Assembly: GCA_035526335.1 (NCBI GenBank)
Contig: DATLCN010000001.1
Span: 1 to 54,520 of the forward strand
From: GCA-2861595 sp035526335
GTDB lineage: Bacteria; Actinomycetota; Acidimicrobiia; Acidimicrobiales; GCA-2861595
Length of the DNA: 54,520 bases
Direction: 5' to 3'
Shown here: piece after piece, positions 9,042 through 16,916 of the stretch
How positions within the stretch are numbered: position 1 is the first letter of the stretch
Layout of the letters: each line of letters begins with the position of its first letter
Made by a program: the position numbers and the translations under genes
Notes under the pieces: model-generated
Database searches by the model: none
What the model was told of the DNA's origin: nothing
What the model saw: the letters and a program-made list of their open reading frames with translations, nothing else

Positions 9042-10768
9042 CGACATTTCGCGTGTGGGCACCGGCTGCGGCCACCGTGGAGCTGGCGCATGACGGGCGG
9101 CGACGGGCGATGGCGCCGGCAGGCGGTGGGTGGTACTGCGTCGACGTCGCCTCTGGGGCCGGCGCCGACTACAGCTTCGTGCTCGACGGGAGGGACCCGG
9201 TTCCGGACCCCCGTTCGCCCTGGCAGCCGGCGGGACCTCACGGCCCCTCTCGACACGTCGACCACGAGGCCTTCGCCTGGAGCGATGCGGCCTGGCGGGG
9301 GATCCACCTTCCTTCCGCGGTCATCTACGAGTTGCACGTCGGCACGTTCACTCGGGAGGGAACTTTCGAAGCAGTGATCTCGAAGCTGGACCACCTGGTG
9401 GATCTCGGGATCGACGCCGTCGAGCTCCTTCCGGTGGCGGAATTTCCCGGAAACCGCGGCTGGGGGTACGACGGTGTCGATCTGTTCGCTCCCCATCATT
9501 CCTACGGCGGCCCCGACGGTCTCAAGCGCCTGGTGGACGCCTGCCATTCCCGTGGTCTTGCCGTGGTCATGGACGTCGTCTACAACCACCTGGGTCCCGC
9601 CGGTAACTACCTGAGCACGTTCGGGCCCTACTTCACCGACCGTTACTCCACGCCGTGGGGGCCGGCGGTGAACCTCGACGGAGCGGGCAGCGACGAGGTC
9701 CGGCAGTTCTTCGTCGACAACGCCGTTCTGTGGCTCCGGGACTACCACTTCGACGGCCTGCGTATCGATGCGGTCCACGGCTTCGTGGACACCTCCGCCG
9801 TGCATTTCCTCGAGCAGCTGGGCCTTCGGGTCGAGCAGTTGGCCGCGTCGCTGGGACGGTCGATATTCCTGATCGCGGAGAGCGACCTGAACGACCCCCG
9901 GGTGGTCAACCGCCGTGAGGTAGGGGGCTACGCGATGGACGCGCAGTGGAGTGACGACTTCCACCATGCGCTTCATGCCCTGCTGACCGGCGAGAGCGAC
10001 GGCTATTACCGCGACTTCGGCACCCTGGCCCAGCTGGCAACGTCGCTGGAGGCGGCTTACGTCTATGCCGGCGGGTACTCCGCCTATCGCGATCGAAGGC
10101 ACGGCCGGCCGGTCGGCGACCTGCCCGCCCATCGCTTCGTCGGATACCTCCAGAACCACGACCAGGTCGGTAACCGGGCGGTGGGGGAGCGCAGCAGCGC
10201 GCTCCTCTCGGCTGGCCGGATGAAGGTGGCGGCGGCGCTCGTCCTGGCCGCCCCCTTCGTCCCCATGCTCTTCCAGGGTGAGGAATGGGGGGCGACCACC
10301 CCCTTCCAGTACTTCACCGACCACGACGACGCGGAACTGGGTCGAGCCGTCAGCGAGGGCCGCCGCCGCGAGTTCGCCGGTTTCGGCTGGGACCCGGACG
10401 AGGTGCCGGATCCCCAGCACCCCGAGACGTTCGAGAGGTCCAAGCTCGACTGGGGCGAGTTGGACCGCCACGACCATAAGGAGCTCCTCTCCTGGTACCG
10501 CCGCCTCATTCGGCTACGGAGGGACGAGCCGGCGCTGCGCTCGGGAACCTTCGACGGGATCAACGTGAGCTTCGACGAGCAGGCCCGGTGGATGATCGTC
10601 GACCGTGGCCGGCTTGCCACTGCTTGCAATCTCGGTACCGAGGCGATCCGCCTCCCCGTGCCCGGTGAGATTGCGCTTTCTTCAGATTCTGGTGTCCGGG
10701 CCGAGGACGGTCAGCTGGTACTGCCGGCGGACACGGTCGCCTTTGTACGGCGGATCAGCGGGTGCTGA
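9038..10768 (+). CDS. treZ: Malto-oligosyltrehalose trehalohydrolase TreZ
   Basis: A 576-residue GH13 enzyme that releases free trehalose from maltooligosyl-trehalose. GTG 9038 overlaps the treY stop. A CBM48-like N-terminal domain (TTFRVWAPAAATVELAHDG) is followed by the barrel: GVDLFAPHHSYGGPDGLK, region I DVVYNHLGPAGNY (about 180), region II GLRIDAVHGF with the nucleophile Asp (about 243), region III IAESDLNDPR with the Glu (about 280), and region IV LQNHDQVGNR (about 370). The GPAGNY tract after region I separates TreZ from branching enzymes. Last enzyme of the TreYZ pathway here. Confidence 0.97.
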   Translation: MTTFRVWAPAAATVELAHDGRRRAMAPAGGGWYCVDVASGAGADYSFVLDGRDPVPDPRSPWQPAGPHGPSRHVDHEAFAWSDAAWRGIHLPSAVIYELHVGTFTREGTFEAVISKLDHLVDLGIDAVELLPVAEFPGNRGWGYDGVDLFAPHHSYGGPDGLKRLVDACHSRGLAVVMDVVYNHLGPAGNYLSTFGPYFTDRYSTPWGPAVNLDGAGSDEVRQFFVDNAVLWLRDYHFDGLRIDAVHGFVDTSAVHFLEQLGLRVEQLAASLGRSIFLIAESDLNDPRVVNRREVGGYAMDAQWSDDFHHALHALLTGESDGYYRDFGTLAQLATSLEAAYVYAGGYSAYRDRRHGRPVGDLPAHRFVGYLQNHDQVGNRAVGERSSALLSAGRMKVAAALVLAAPFVPMLFQGEEWGATTPFQYFTDHDDAELGRAVSEGRRREFAGFGWDPDEVPDPQHPETFERSKLDWGELDRHDHKELLSWYRRLIRLRRDEPALRSGTFDGINVSFDEQARWMIVDRGRLATACNLGTEAIRLPVPGEIALSSDSGVRAEDGQLVLPADTVAFVRRISGC

Positions 10769-10787
10769 GGCGTCCACGGTCTGGAAT

Positions 10788-11234
10788 ATGGGTACGCCGA
10801 CGGCCATGACAACGGTGGTTCGTGACCTTCCTGCGCCGCCGGACCGCGTCTGGGCCGTTCTGGCCGATCCACACTCGTACCAGGACTGGGTGGTGGGCGC
10901 CCGTCGCATTCGGGAGGCGGACGAAAGCTGGCCTAGCCCAGGCTCGATGCTCCACCACGAGCTGGCCGGCGGCATCAAGGACAGCACCACCGTCGTCGAC
11001 AGCGAGGAGGGCAGACGGCTTGTGCTGCGGGCACGGGCCCGCCCCGCCGGCATCGCCGAGGTCGTGCTCACGGTCGAGGCGAGCGGCCACGGCTCGAGAG
11101 TGCAGATGGAGGAGAAAGCGGTTTCCGGCCCCGCCGCCGTCATCCCCGACCTGGTGCTGGCCCCGCTGGTGAAGGCGCGCAACGAGAAGTCGCTGCGCCG
11201 GTTGGGCGAGCTCGCACGCTCCCTGAAGCGCTGA
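10788..11234 (+). CDS. SRPBCC (START/Bet v1-like) family protein
   Basis: A 148-residue protein with the N-terminal signature of polyketide-cyclase/coenzyme-Q-binding folds: VVRDLPAPPDRVWAVLADPH then YQDWVVGARRIR, ending in a long helix rich in basic residues. Such proteins form a hydrophobic ligand cavity; no ligand can be assigned. Start is ATG 10788 or ATG 10806 (giving MTTVVRDL, 142 residues); the second fits family N-termini better but neither has a strong SD. It lies 19 bp after treZ and its stop overlaps the next frame, so it probably shares the trehalose transcript without any obvious enzymatic link. Confidence 0.8.
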   Translation: MGTPTAMTTVVRDLPAPPDRVWAVLADPHSYQDWVVGARRIREADESWPSPGSMLHHELAGGIKDSTTVVDSEEGRRLVLRARARPAGIAEVVLTVEASGHGSRVQMEEKAVSGPAAVIPDLVLAPLVKARNEKSLRRLGELARSLKR

Positions 11235-12142
11235 AGTTCTTCGACGCCATCGTCATCGGTGGCGGTCCCGCCGGCCTCAGCGCCGCCACGTGGCTGTCTC
11301 GCTACCGCCGGAAGGTCCTGGTCCTCGACGGCGGCGAGCACCGGAACCGTTGGGTGGAGGAGGCCCACGGCTATCTCGGCACGGACCCGTTGCGGCCGGA
11401 GCAGTTCCTCCAGGCCGCCCGTCTTCAGCTCGACGCCTACCCGGAAACCGAGATTTGGGCGTCACAGGTGTCGTCGGCCCGCCGGCAAGAGGACGGCGGC
11501 TTCGCCGTCGAGGCTGAAGGCGAGACCCTCGGAGCCCGCCGGCTGGTGCTGGCGGTCGGGGTGGAGGACGACTTCCCCGAGGTCGGAAACTTCTTCGAGC
11601 ACTATGGATCGAGCGTCTTCCACTGCCCCACCTGCGACGGCTACGAGGCCAAGGACACTGATGTAGTGGCCTTCGGGTGGGCCGCCAACCTCACCGGGTT
11701 CGTCCTGACCCTTCTCGGCTGGGCCAGGACCGTCACCCTCGTCACCGACGGCCGGCGCTTCGAGGGGGACGAGGAGGACCGCCGGCGGCTCGGCGAGGCG
11801 AACGTCGCCATCCTGGAGGACGATGCGGTGGAGCTCCTGGGCCGGCGAGGTGGCCTTGTCGGAGTGCGACTGGCCGGGGGAGACGTGCTGGACTGTCAGC
11901 TCGCCTTCTTCTCCATCGCCCACCGGCCGCGAACGGCTCTGGCTGAGCAGCTGGGTTGTTCTCTCACCCCCGACGGGTGCATCGAGGTCGACCTCGAGGG
12001 ACGCACCAGCGTGCCGGGGGTGTACGCCGCCGGTGACGTGACGCCCGGGCTGCAGCTCGTCCAGGTGGCGGCGGCCAAGGGAGCCGTTGCCGGCGTGGGC
12101 TGCGCCCAGTCACTGCAGGGTATGAAGTCGCCGCCTGCTTGA
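11231..12142 (+). CDS. Thioredoxin-reductase-like FAD/NAD(P) oxidoreductase
   Basis: A two-dinucleotide-binding-domain flavoprotein of about 303 residues. The FAD motif IVIGGGPAGLSAATWLSR is at the very start, a CxxC-type motif FHCPTCDGYEA at about 130-140, and the C-terminal FAD motif GVYAAGDVTPG near 265. The usual NADPH glycine motif is degenerate (FGWAANLTGF), so it may not be a classical thioredoxin reductase. The frame holding the FAD motif has no ATG, GTG or TTG upstream of it; the only plausible initiator is CTG 11231, which overlaps the previous stop (CTGA). A GTG at 11354 would delete the FAD-binding loop and is unlikely to give a working enzyme. Last gene of the glgX operon. Confidence 0.85.
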   Translation: MKFFDAIVIGGGPAGLSAATWLSRYRRKVLVLDGGEHRNRWVEEAHGYLGTDPLRPEQFLQAARLQLDAYPETEIWASQVSSARRQEDGGFAVEAEGETLGARRLVLAVGVEDDFPEVGNFFEHYGSSVFHCPTCDGYEAKDTDVVAFGWAANLTGFVLTLLGWARTVTLVTDGRRFEGDEEDRRRLGEANVAILEDDAVELLGRRGGLVGVRLAGGDVLDCQLAFFSIAHRPRTALAEQLGCSLTPDGCIEVDLEGRTSVPGVYAAGDVTPGLQLVQVAAAKGAVAGVGCAQSLQGMKSPPA

Positions 12143-12196
12143 TCCTCCGGAAAAGTTTTTCTGGAAAATCTGAAAAAGCGGTTTAGGGGCTTTGCC

Positions 12197-12223
12197 GGCG
12201 GGACAAAACTCTCCTGTCCCGCC
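12197..12223. repeat. Inverted repeat (9-bp arms)
   Basis: GGCGGGACA at 12197-12205 pairs perfectly with TGTCCCGCC at 12215-12223 across a 9-nt loop. No T-run follows. Confidence 0.7.
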
Positions 12224-12236
12224 CCCCGGGAGCCCC

Positions 12237-12275
12237 ACATGCCGGGAGCCAAGCAATTGCTGGCTCCCGGCATGT
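12237..12275. repeat. Long inverted repeat (15-bp arms)
   Basis: ACATGCCGGGAGCCA at 12237-12251 pairs perfectly with 12261-12275 across the loop AGCAATTGC. This is the strongest hairpin of the stretch. No T-run follows on either strand. Confidence 0.8.
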
Positions 12276-12474
12276 GCGCGTTGATGTACGCGTCAGTCCG
12301 AACGTCTGGTTCTGATCCGCGTAGTCTTCGCCGCCGCCACGGACAGAAGAAGCCGATGTCCAGCTGCGTCCTCGAAATGCTTGGGCGTCGGTAGTCCTGT
12401 GACATCTGGCCAGCCAAGCCTGCATTGGGCCAGATCTGGAAGGCCGCCTTCTGCGCCCCTTTCTCAGCTTGAAC

Positions 12475-12508
12475 CCCCCCGTCGCGTCCGCCGTGTCGCG
12501 ACGGGGGG
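12475..12508. repeat. Inverted repeat (12-bp arms)
   Basis: CCCCCCGTCGCG at 12475-12486 pairs with CGCGACGGGGGG at 12497-12508 around a 10-nt loop. It lies about 150 bp before the tRNA gene. Confidence 0.7.
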
Positions 12509-12655
12509 AAACTGAGCCGGGTCAGCGCATCCCTGCCTCTTCCCGGATCGCCCCCGAGCCGTTGAAATGCTGTATGTGGTAATTACCCGCCACTTCCGAT
12601 ACTCACACCCCGCAGGGGGAATTCAGAGCCGCTGCTAGGGTGAGCCACTGACCCG

Positions 12656-12729
12656 GGGCCGTTAGCTCAGCCTGGTAGAGCACTTGCATGACGCGCAAGG
12701 GGTCGCAGGTTCGAGTCCTGCACGGCCCA
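12656..12729 (+). tRNA. tRNA-Val (anticodon GAC)
   Basis: A full cloverleaf of 74 nt: acceptor GGGCCGT/ACGGCCC with discriminator A, D arm GCTC/GAGC, anticodon stem CTTGC/GCAAG around loop ATGACGC (anticodon GAC, valine), variable GGGTC, T arm GCAGG/CCTGC with TTCGAGT. The CCA end is not fully encoded. From the last T of the anticodon-loop side onward, the sequence is repeated at 19.4 and 20.2 kb, because an integrative element has used this gene as its attachment site and left the tRNA intact. Confidence 0.95.
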
Positions 12730-12745
12730 CCGGAAAACCGCAGGT
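12687..12745 (+). repeat. attL: tRNA-Val 3' half plus element end
   Basis: Left copy of the integration repeat. 12690-12731 is identical to 20222-20263 (42 bp). The longer span 12687-12745 matches 19427-19485 with two mismatches, including the bases just inside the element. Confidence 0.9.
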
Positions 12746-12878
12746 CACAGCGTTATGAGGCACCTGAGAGCGTGCCTCTTTTTCGTTACGAGGGCCGTTT
12801 GATCACGAAATGATCACAGACGTGCACCGAAGTCTTTGCTACCGTCGGCTGCCACGGGCAGCGTCCGAAGGAGGCGGC

Positions 12879-14071
12879 ATGCAGGGCCGGGTCTTTCAAC
12901 GCACCAAGGGTCGGGGCAAGCCTTGGAGCTATGCCGTCGACCTTCCTCCCCATGTTGACGGCAGGCGCCGCCAGCGGCTGAAGGGCGGGTTCCGGACCAA
13001 GGACGAGGCCGAGAAGGCGCTCGCTCGGACCTTGGCCGATGCACAGAAGGGCACCGTGCTTGATCCCGGCAAGGTGACCCTGGGCGAGTACTTGGAGGCT
13101 GGCTGGCCTCGGTCTCCCGCTCCCTCAAGCCGACCACTTTGGAGGGCTACGCCCACGCCGCCCGGGTGTGGATCATCCCGAGGATCGGTGGCTACCGCTT
13201 GACCGCGGTCACTCCAGAGGTTCTGGAGAAGCTCTACGCAACGCTCGAGACAGAGGGCCGCCAGGACGGAACGGGCGGCCTCGGCTCACGTGCTGTCCGC
13301 CTCGCTCATCAGGTCCTGCACCTGGCGCTCGGCCAAGCGGCCAAGAGACAGCGCATCCTCAGAAACCCCGCCGACGCCGGGCTGCACCTGCCTCGCCAGA
13401 CGCGCAAGCCGTTCAGGACCTGGACCGAGGTCGAGGCGCGGCGATTCCTGGAGGTATGCCGCGACGATCGCCTCGACGCCCTCTGGACACTCATGGTCTC
13501 AACCGGCATGCGGCGGGGCGAAGCCGTTGGGCTGCGGTGGGAGGATGTGGACCTCAAGGCCTCCCGCCTGTCGGTGGTGCAGCACGTGGTGGTGGTCAAC
13601 AACCGTCCGCTGATCCAGGAGATCAAGACGCCCACCAGCCGGCGCTCCCTTGTTCTATACCAGAACGTCGTGACCACGCTGCGCCAGCACAGGGCCGCTC
13701 AGAAGAAGGAGCGCCTCTTCGTCGGAGGAGGATGGGTGGAGTCAGGGCTGGTGTTCCAACCGCCACCGGTGGGGTTCTGCATCCGAGAAACGTGCTGCGA
13801 GCCTTCGACGGCCTCGTCGCCAAGGCGGGGGGTGCCGGACATCACGATGCACGATCTGAGGCACACGGCGGCGAGCCTGGCGCTGCGCGCTGGGGTCCGT
13901 CCAAAGCTCGTGCAGGAGATGCTGGGCCATGCCCGGGTGGCCATCACGTTGGACCTGTACTCTCATGTAGTCGAGGAGATGCACCACGACGCCACCGACA
14001 AGCTCGGCCGCCTGCTGTTCCCCGAGGCGACCCCTGATCCCGGGCATCTGGGAGAGGCTCGGCAGCGGTAG
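12879..14071 (+). pseudogene. Tyrosine site-specific integrase, frameshifted
   Basis: Start ATG 12879 follows a good SD (AAGGAGGCGGC). The first frame gives MQGRVFQRTKGRGKPWSYAV and an AP2-like arm-binding domain up to GEYLEA (about 13098). A missing base there moves the reading to the frame encoding WLASVSRSLKPTTLEGYAHA and the catalytic domain: STGMRRGEAVGLRWEDVD (first Arg), HDLRHTAASLALRAG (His-x-x-Arg), LGHARVAITLDLYSHV (His and Tyr). A second missing base near 13758 and an extra G in the G-run at about 13825-13831 put the segment LHPRNVLRAFDGLVAKAG in a third frame. Catalytic Arg, His, Arg and Tyr are all still present. Neighbouring housekeeping genes are intact, so decay is likelier than general sequencing error. 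Confidence 0.85.
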
Positions 14072-14083
14072 AGTGGAGCGACA

Positions 14084-14293
14084 ATGGCCACCGCTCCTGA
14101 GCACCTGACTCCAGAGCAAGAGCAGCGTGAGCGTGAACACGCGGCGTCATTTCACGCCGCTCGCAGTCGGGCAGGCGACCCGGAGTTCATGTCGTCGATG
14201 AACGAGCGGCTTGAGGTCTTGAACCGAACTACACGACGCACGACCATGACCCGCGAGGAGTTCCTGGCGCACACCGAGACCCCTGACGTCTAG
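14084..14293 (+). CDS. Small hydrophilic protein, possible antitoxin
   Basis: A 69-residue charged, mostly helical protein (LTPEQEQREREHAASFHAAR; MTREEFLAHTETPDV) with no family I can name. It starts at ATG 14084, 12 bp after the integrase stop, with GTGGAGCGA upstream. The TAG stop at 14291-14293 is directly followed by the next gene's TTG. A small charged protein coupled to a second small protein, on a mobile element, resembles a type II antitoxin-toxin pair. That reading is inference from layout only. Confidence 0.6.
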   Translation: MATAPEHLTPEQEQREREHAASFHAARSRAGDPEFMSSMNERLEVLNRTTRRTTMTREEFLAHTETPDV

Positions 14294-14569
14294 TTGCCTC
14301 TAGGGGAAATTTCGGCCTTCCTTGAGTGGGAGGAACGAAGGAGCAGCTTCGGGCGAGATCAGGTGTGGAGCGCGGTCCGGTGGTGGATCGCAGATCTCGC
14401 CTTGACTCCGTGGCAGGCGCCGAGCGTGCCGTTCCCCGAGCTGTCCAATCAGCCTGAGTATGAGGTGCGAAGCGCCGTGGTCCCCCAAACCGGCATCGAG
14501 GTGATCTACCGGCACCACTACGCCACCGACCTGGTCGATCTCATATGGGTGGGTCCGCCCTTGACGTAG
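14294..14569 (+). CDS. Small hypothetical protein, possible toxin partner
   Basis: 91 residues from TTG 14294, with no gap after the preceding stop. Aromatic-rich N-terminus (FLEWEERRSSFGRDQVWSAV) and a beta-rich C-terminus (YEVRSAVVPQTGIEVIYRHH, then DLVDLIWVG) that loosely recalls RelE/ParE-like folds. No catalytic residues can be assigned. The end overlaps the convergent XRE gene by 52 bp in that gene's present (possibly extended) reading. Confidence 0.5.
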   Translation: MPLGEISAFLEWEERRSSFGRDQVWSAVRWWIADLALTPWQAPSVPFPELSNQPEYEVRSAVVPQTGIEVIYRHHYATDLVDLIWVGPPLT

Positions 14570-15306
14570 CGAATCAGCCGCATGAGGGCAGCCTGAGGCT
14601 CCGCCCGTACTACTGCGCCGCCGACCGCCTCCGGCCCGCCGACGCCCGCGGCCTCGTGCCGCCTCGTGCCGCCTCGTGCCGTCTTGTCCTCCATGTCGTC
14701 GAATGCCTCCTCGTCCATGGCCTTGAGCAGCTCGGCCAGCCGCTCCAGCACGTCGCCGGCGCCGGCCACGTCGCCGAGGAGCCGGCGCACCAGCGCCCGC
14801 GCCCTCAGGCCCGTCTGGGGGGCGATCCGCTCGGCCAGGTCGGGCGGGGACACGCTCGGTTTCTCCCGCTTGGACTTGGGCATGGGAGCGGCACTGGCTG
14901 AGTAGGCCAGCAGCTCGGCCTCCCAGTACTCCAGGTTGTCCGGCGTGCCCAGCACGGCGTCGAGCAACACGATGGGATCCAGGCCGTGCATGGGAGCACC
15001 AGGAGCGTGCAGGCCGATGTCGTCGCCCGGGGGCGGGGGCGTGAAGAAGTACCCGATGGGCAGGTCGAACCCTCTCGACAGCGCCAGCAGGTCGTCAGCG
15101 GAGAACTGCTTGATTCGATTGACCGTCCACGCCGAGCGCTCCAGGGCCGAAAAGCTCGCGCCCGACAGCTTGGCCCCCAGATGGGGTGCAAGCGCCTCGG
15201 CCGCCTGCTCCTGGGTCCAGCCTCGAAGGGCTCTGGCCTTGGCCACGTTGTAGGCCACCACCTGGTTGGGCAACATCACTCGCCGGAGTCCGAATTTTCG
15301 TGCCAT
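14518..15306 (-). CDS. XRE-family helix-turn-helix regulator
   Basis: 262 residues from ATG 15306. The N-terminal HTH (residues about 16-75) reads VAYNVAKARALRGWTQEQAA ... LSGASFSALERSAW, typical of Cro/CI-type DNA binding, then DDLLALSRGFDLPIGYFF. The C-terminal half (LLDAVLGTPDNLEYWEAELL, LRARALVRRLLGDVAGAGDV) is probably helical and for oligomerisation. Divergent from the excisionase-like gene with a short shared control region, as in phage or ICE maintenance switches. The last 40 or so residues depend on a 10-bp tandem repeat at 14651-14680; with two copies instead of three the protein would stop at 14610-14612 and no longer overlap its neighbour. Confidence 0.85.
   Translation of the reverse strand: MARKFGLRRVMLPNQVVAYNVAKARALRGWTQEQAAEALAPHLGAKLSGASFSALERSAWTVNRIKQFSADDLLALSRGFDLPIGYFFTPPPPGDDIGLHAPGAPMHGLDPIVLLDAVLGTPDNLEYWEAELLAYSASAAPMPKSKREKPSVSPPDLAERIAPQTGLRARALVRRLLGDVAGAGDVLERLAELLKAMDEEAFDDMEDKTARGGTRRHEAAGVGGPEAVGGAVVRAEPQAALMRLIRYVKGGPTHMRSTRSVA
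14651..14680. repeat. 10-bp tandem repeat, three copies
   Basis: GCCTCGTGCC occurs three times without interruption inside the 3' part of the XRE gene. Because 10 is not a multiple of 3, each gain or loss changes the reading frame of the regulator's tail. Confidence 0.9.
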
Positions 15307-15385
15307 GGACCCAGCCTAGATCAACGTGAAGGAGAAGTCACCCACCGGACCGTTGTTCCTGTGCCACTCTACTGCCCCGTTGATT

Positions 15386-15823
15386 ATGCGACAAGAAGCT
15401 GAACTCCCGGACATACTGACAGTGGAGGAGGCCGCCGCGCTCCTGCGCATCGGCCGCACCAAGGCCTACGCAACGGCCAAGCAGTGGCGGGCCACGGGGG
15501 GACGGACCGGCCTGCCGGTGGTGGACTTCGGCAGCGTGCCGCGGGTGCCCCGGGTGGCGCTTGAGTCCCGCCTGGGCGTGGGGCTGACCCGCCCACCGGT
15601 GGCGCCGGCTCGGCCCTCGACTGAGGTTGAGGTGGCGAACGTCGCGGTGGCGGCCGAGTCGAGGAGGGCGGCATCCGCCAAGACTCGACCTCGTCGAGGC
15701 GGTGGACGGGCCAAGGTCGACCCTGGCCAGCTCAGCCTGTTCTCAGTTGCTCAGAGCCCTGAGAGTGCTGACAGCAGTTCTGCCACCAACACGAACACGC
15801 CGTCCCGGCCAGTCAACGCCTGA
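15386..15823 (+). CDS. Excisionase-like helix-turn-helix DNA-binding protein
   Basis: 145 residues from ATG 15386 (a GTG at 15326 in the same frame would add 20 residues without protein-like character). Residues 8-60 form an HTH_17/MerR-like excisionase domain: PDILTVEEAAALLRIGRTKA followed by PVVDFGSVPRVPRVALE. The tail is Ala/Arg/Ser-rich and disordered, with a basic patch (KTRPRRGGGRAK). It faces the XRE gene across a short control region. As an Xis-type protein it would bend att DNA for excision, but DNA-binding regulators share this fold. Confidence 0.75.
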   Translation: MRQEAELPDILTVEEAAALLRIGRTKAYATAKQWRATGGRTGLPVVDFGSVPRVPRVALESRLGVGLTRPPVAPARPSTEVEVANVAVAAESRRAASAKTRPRRGGGRAKVDPGQLSLFSVAQSPESADSSSATNTNTPSRPVNA

Positions 15824-16280
15824 GCTCGATGACCACGATCGCCCTGTTGACCTTCGTTACTGCAACTTCGACTGCAACATCGGCAGACACTTGCCACCCC
15901 TCCGGGGAGGCGGTTCGGTCAGTGGTGACCAGCCCGTGTTGACACTCACCGCGACACCTCCTCCACGACGACATCCTCTGCCCGCTCTCGCTCATACCAA
16001 GCCGTCATGGTGTCGAACAACTGAGTGGCGTTCACGTGCGCTGGGTCTACCCCCGCAAGGACGGCGAACCGCCGCAGCGCTTCTTCTGCGTTACCAGTGT
16101 CCACCCGGCGCATCCTTACACGCAGACAGGAGGCCGCCGCCCCTACGTCCCGCTCTCTTCACTCCGCTCCTCCGGGACCTCGTCGGCCGACAGCGTCCAT
16201 CGCGCGTCGATCAACGTTCGGAGACCCCCTGAGGAGCTTGCGATCGGGCACTACCCAGCCGGACGCACAGCGTCGGCGGC
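15824..16280. other. Cargo stretch without a firm gene
   Basis: No long credible frame. The minus strand carries a 55-residue frame (listed separately), and just downstream of it a segment ending ADVAVEVAVTKVNRAIVVIE (to 15813) that looks protein-like but has no clear start. These may be pieces of a decayed gene. Confidence 0.4.
15946..16113 (-). CDS. Small hypothetical protein (55 aa)
   Basis: Minus-strand frame from ATG 16113 to TGA 15946-15948: MRRVDTGNAEEALRRFAVLA ... NATQLFDTMTAWYERERAED. Composition is acidic and helical, like small element-borne proteins, but the SD (GTAAGG) is weak and too close. No family recognised; could be a fragment. Confidence 0.35.
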   Translation of the reverse strand: MRRVDTGNAEEALRRFAVLAGVDPAHVNATQLFDTMTAWYERERAEDVVVEEVSR

Positions 16281-16916
16281 CTATGCCCATCCCAAGGTGG
16301 ACCGGTCCAGGCCGCTGTCCGACAGAACACCAAGCTGTGCGATGTCGCCGTCATGAAAACCAACAGCGATACCGACCTGGTCGGCACCCTGCAGTACTTG
16401 GGAGGGATCTGTCGCGTCGAGGGCGGCGGCCACCAAGCCCAAGCTGTAGGTAAGGACGAAGGCGTAGCTCACCAGTCCGAAGTGATCCTGCGACGACGCA
16501 GCGATCCCCAAGAGCGAGCCCAGGCCGGGGGTCGGGGCGTAGCCGCCGGGATACCAGTCCTGCTTGAACAACCAGTCTGGGTCGTGCGGGAACCCCCGGC
16601 CCCCACTCAACTTAAGGACTGCTTCAGCGCCCATCGGGTACTGCTCTCCAGCTGGACCCACCTCGTAGAGCCCGAACCACAGGCCAGTCAGCCGAGCTGG
16701 ACGAGGGTGTTCCATCAGTTTGTCCAGCATCCACTTGCCCAGAGCCCGCACATCGCGGTTTCGGTCAACCGAGGCGATGGTCGACCAAATTGGGGATGGG
16801 CAGGCGGCGTCGGCGATCCCAAGGGTGTCATCCATGACGGCGTCGAACGTACTTCCGGCTGAAACCAACCCGATCGCCCGATTCACGACCTTCGATGTCA
16901 ACGCTGGATCACTCAT
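16281..16916 (-). CDS. Hypothetical protein (211 aa)
   Basis: Start ATG 16916 follows a textbook SD (AAGGAGGACGAC). Globular, soluble, no signal peptide. Recognisable stretches: MSDPALTSKVVNRAIGLVSA, RALGKWMLDKLMEHPRPARL, GLWFGLYEVGPAGEQYPMGA, and SYAFVLTYSLGLVAAALDAT. No catalytic motif and no family I recognise. It is the best-supported cargo gene of the element with no assigned role. Its composition and placement would suit an immunity or defence-associated protein, but nothing in the sequence shows that. Confidence 0.7.
   Translation of the reverse strand: MSDPALTSKVVNRAIGLVSAGSTFDAVMDDTLGIADAACPSPIWSTIASVDRNRDVRALGKWMLDKLMEHPRPARLTGLWFGLYEVGPAGEQYPMGAEAVLKLSGGRGFPHDPDWLFKQDWYPGGYAPTPGLGSLLGIAASSQDHFGLVSYAFVLTYSLGLVAAALDATDPSQVLQGADQVGIAVGFHDGDIAQLGVLSDSGLDRSTLGWA

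Larger units (their letters stand above)
12143..12655. other. 513-bp non-coding stretch with three strong hairpins
   Basis: No credible coding frame on either strand. Three perfect inverted repeats are listed separately. The first 40 bases are unusually A/T-rich (poly-T and poly-A runs near 12155-12175). It could hold the terminator of the glgX operon and a structured RNA. None of the hairpins has a downstream T-run that would make it a standard intrinsic terminator. Confidence 0.5.

Noticed and set aside
8570..10477. 635-codon minus-strand frame opposite treY/treZ
   Set aside because: Antisense shadow; both trehalose genes are complete with catalytic motifs.
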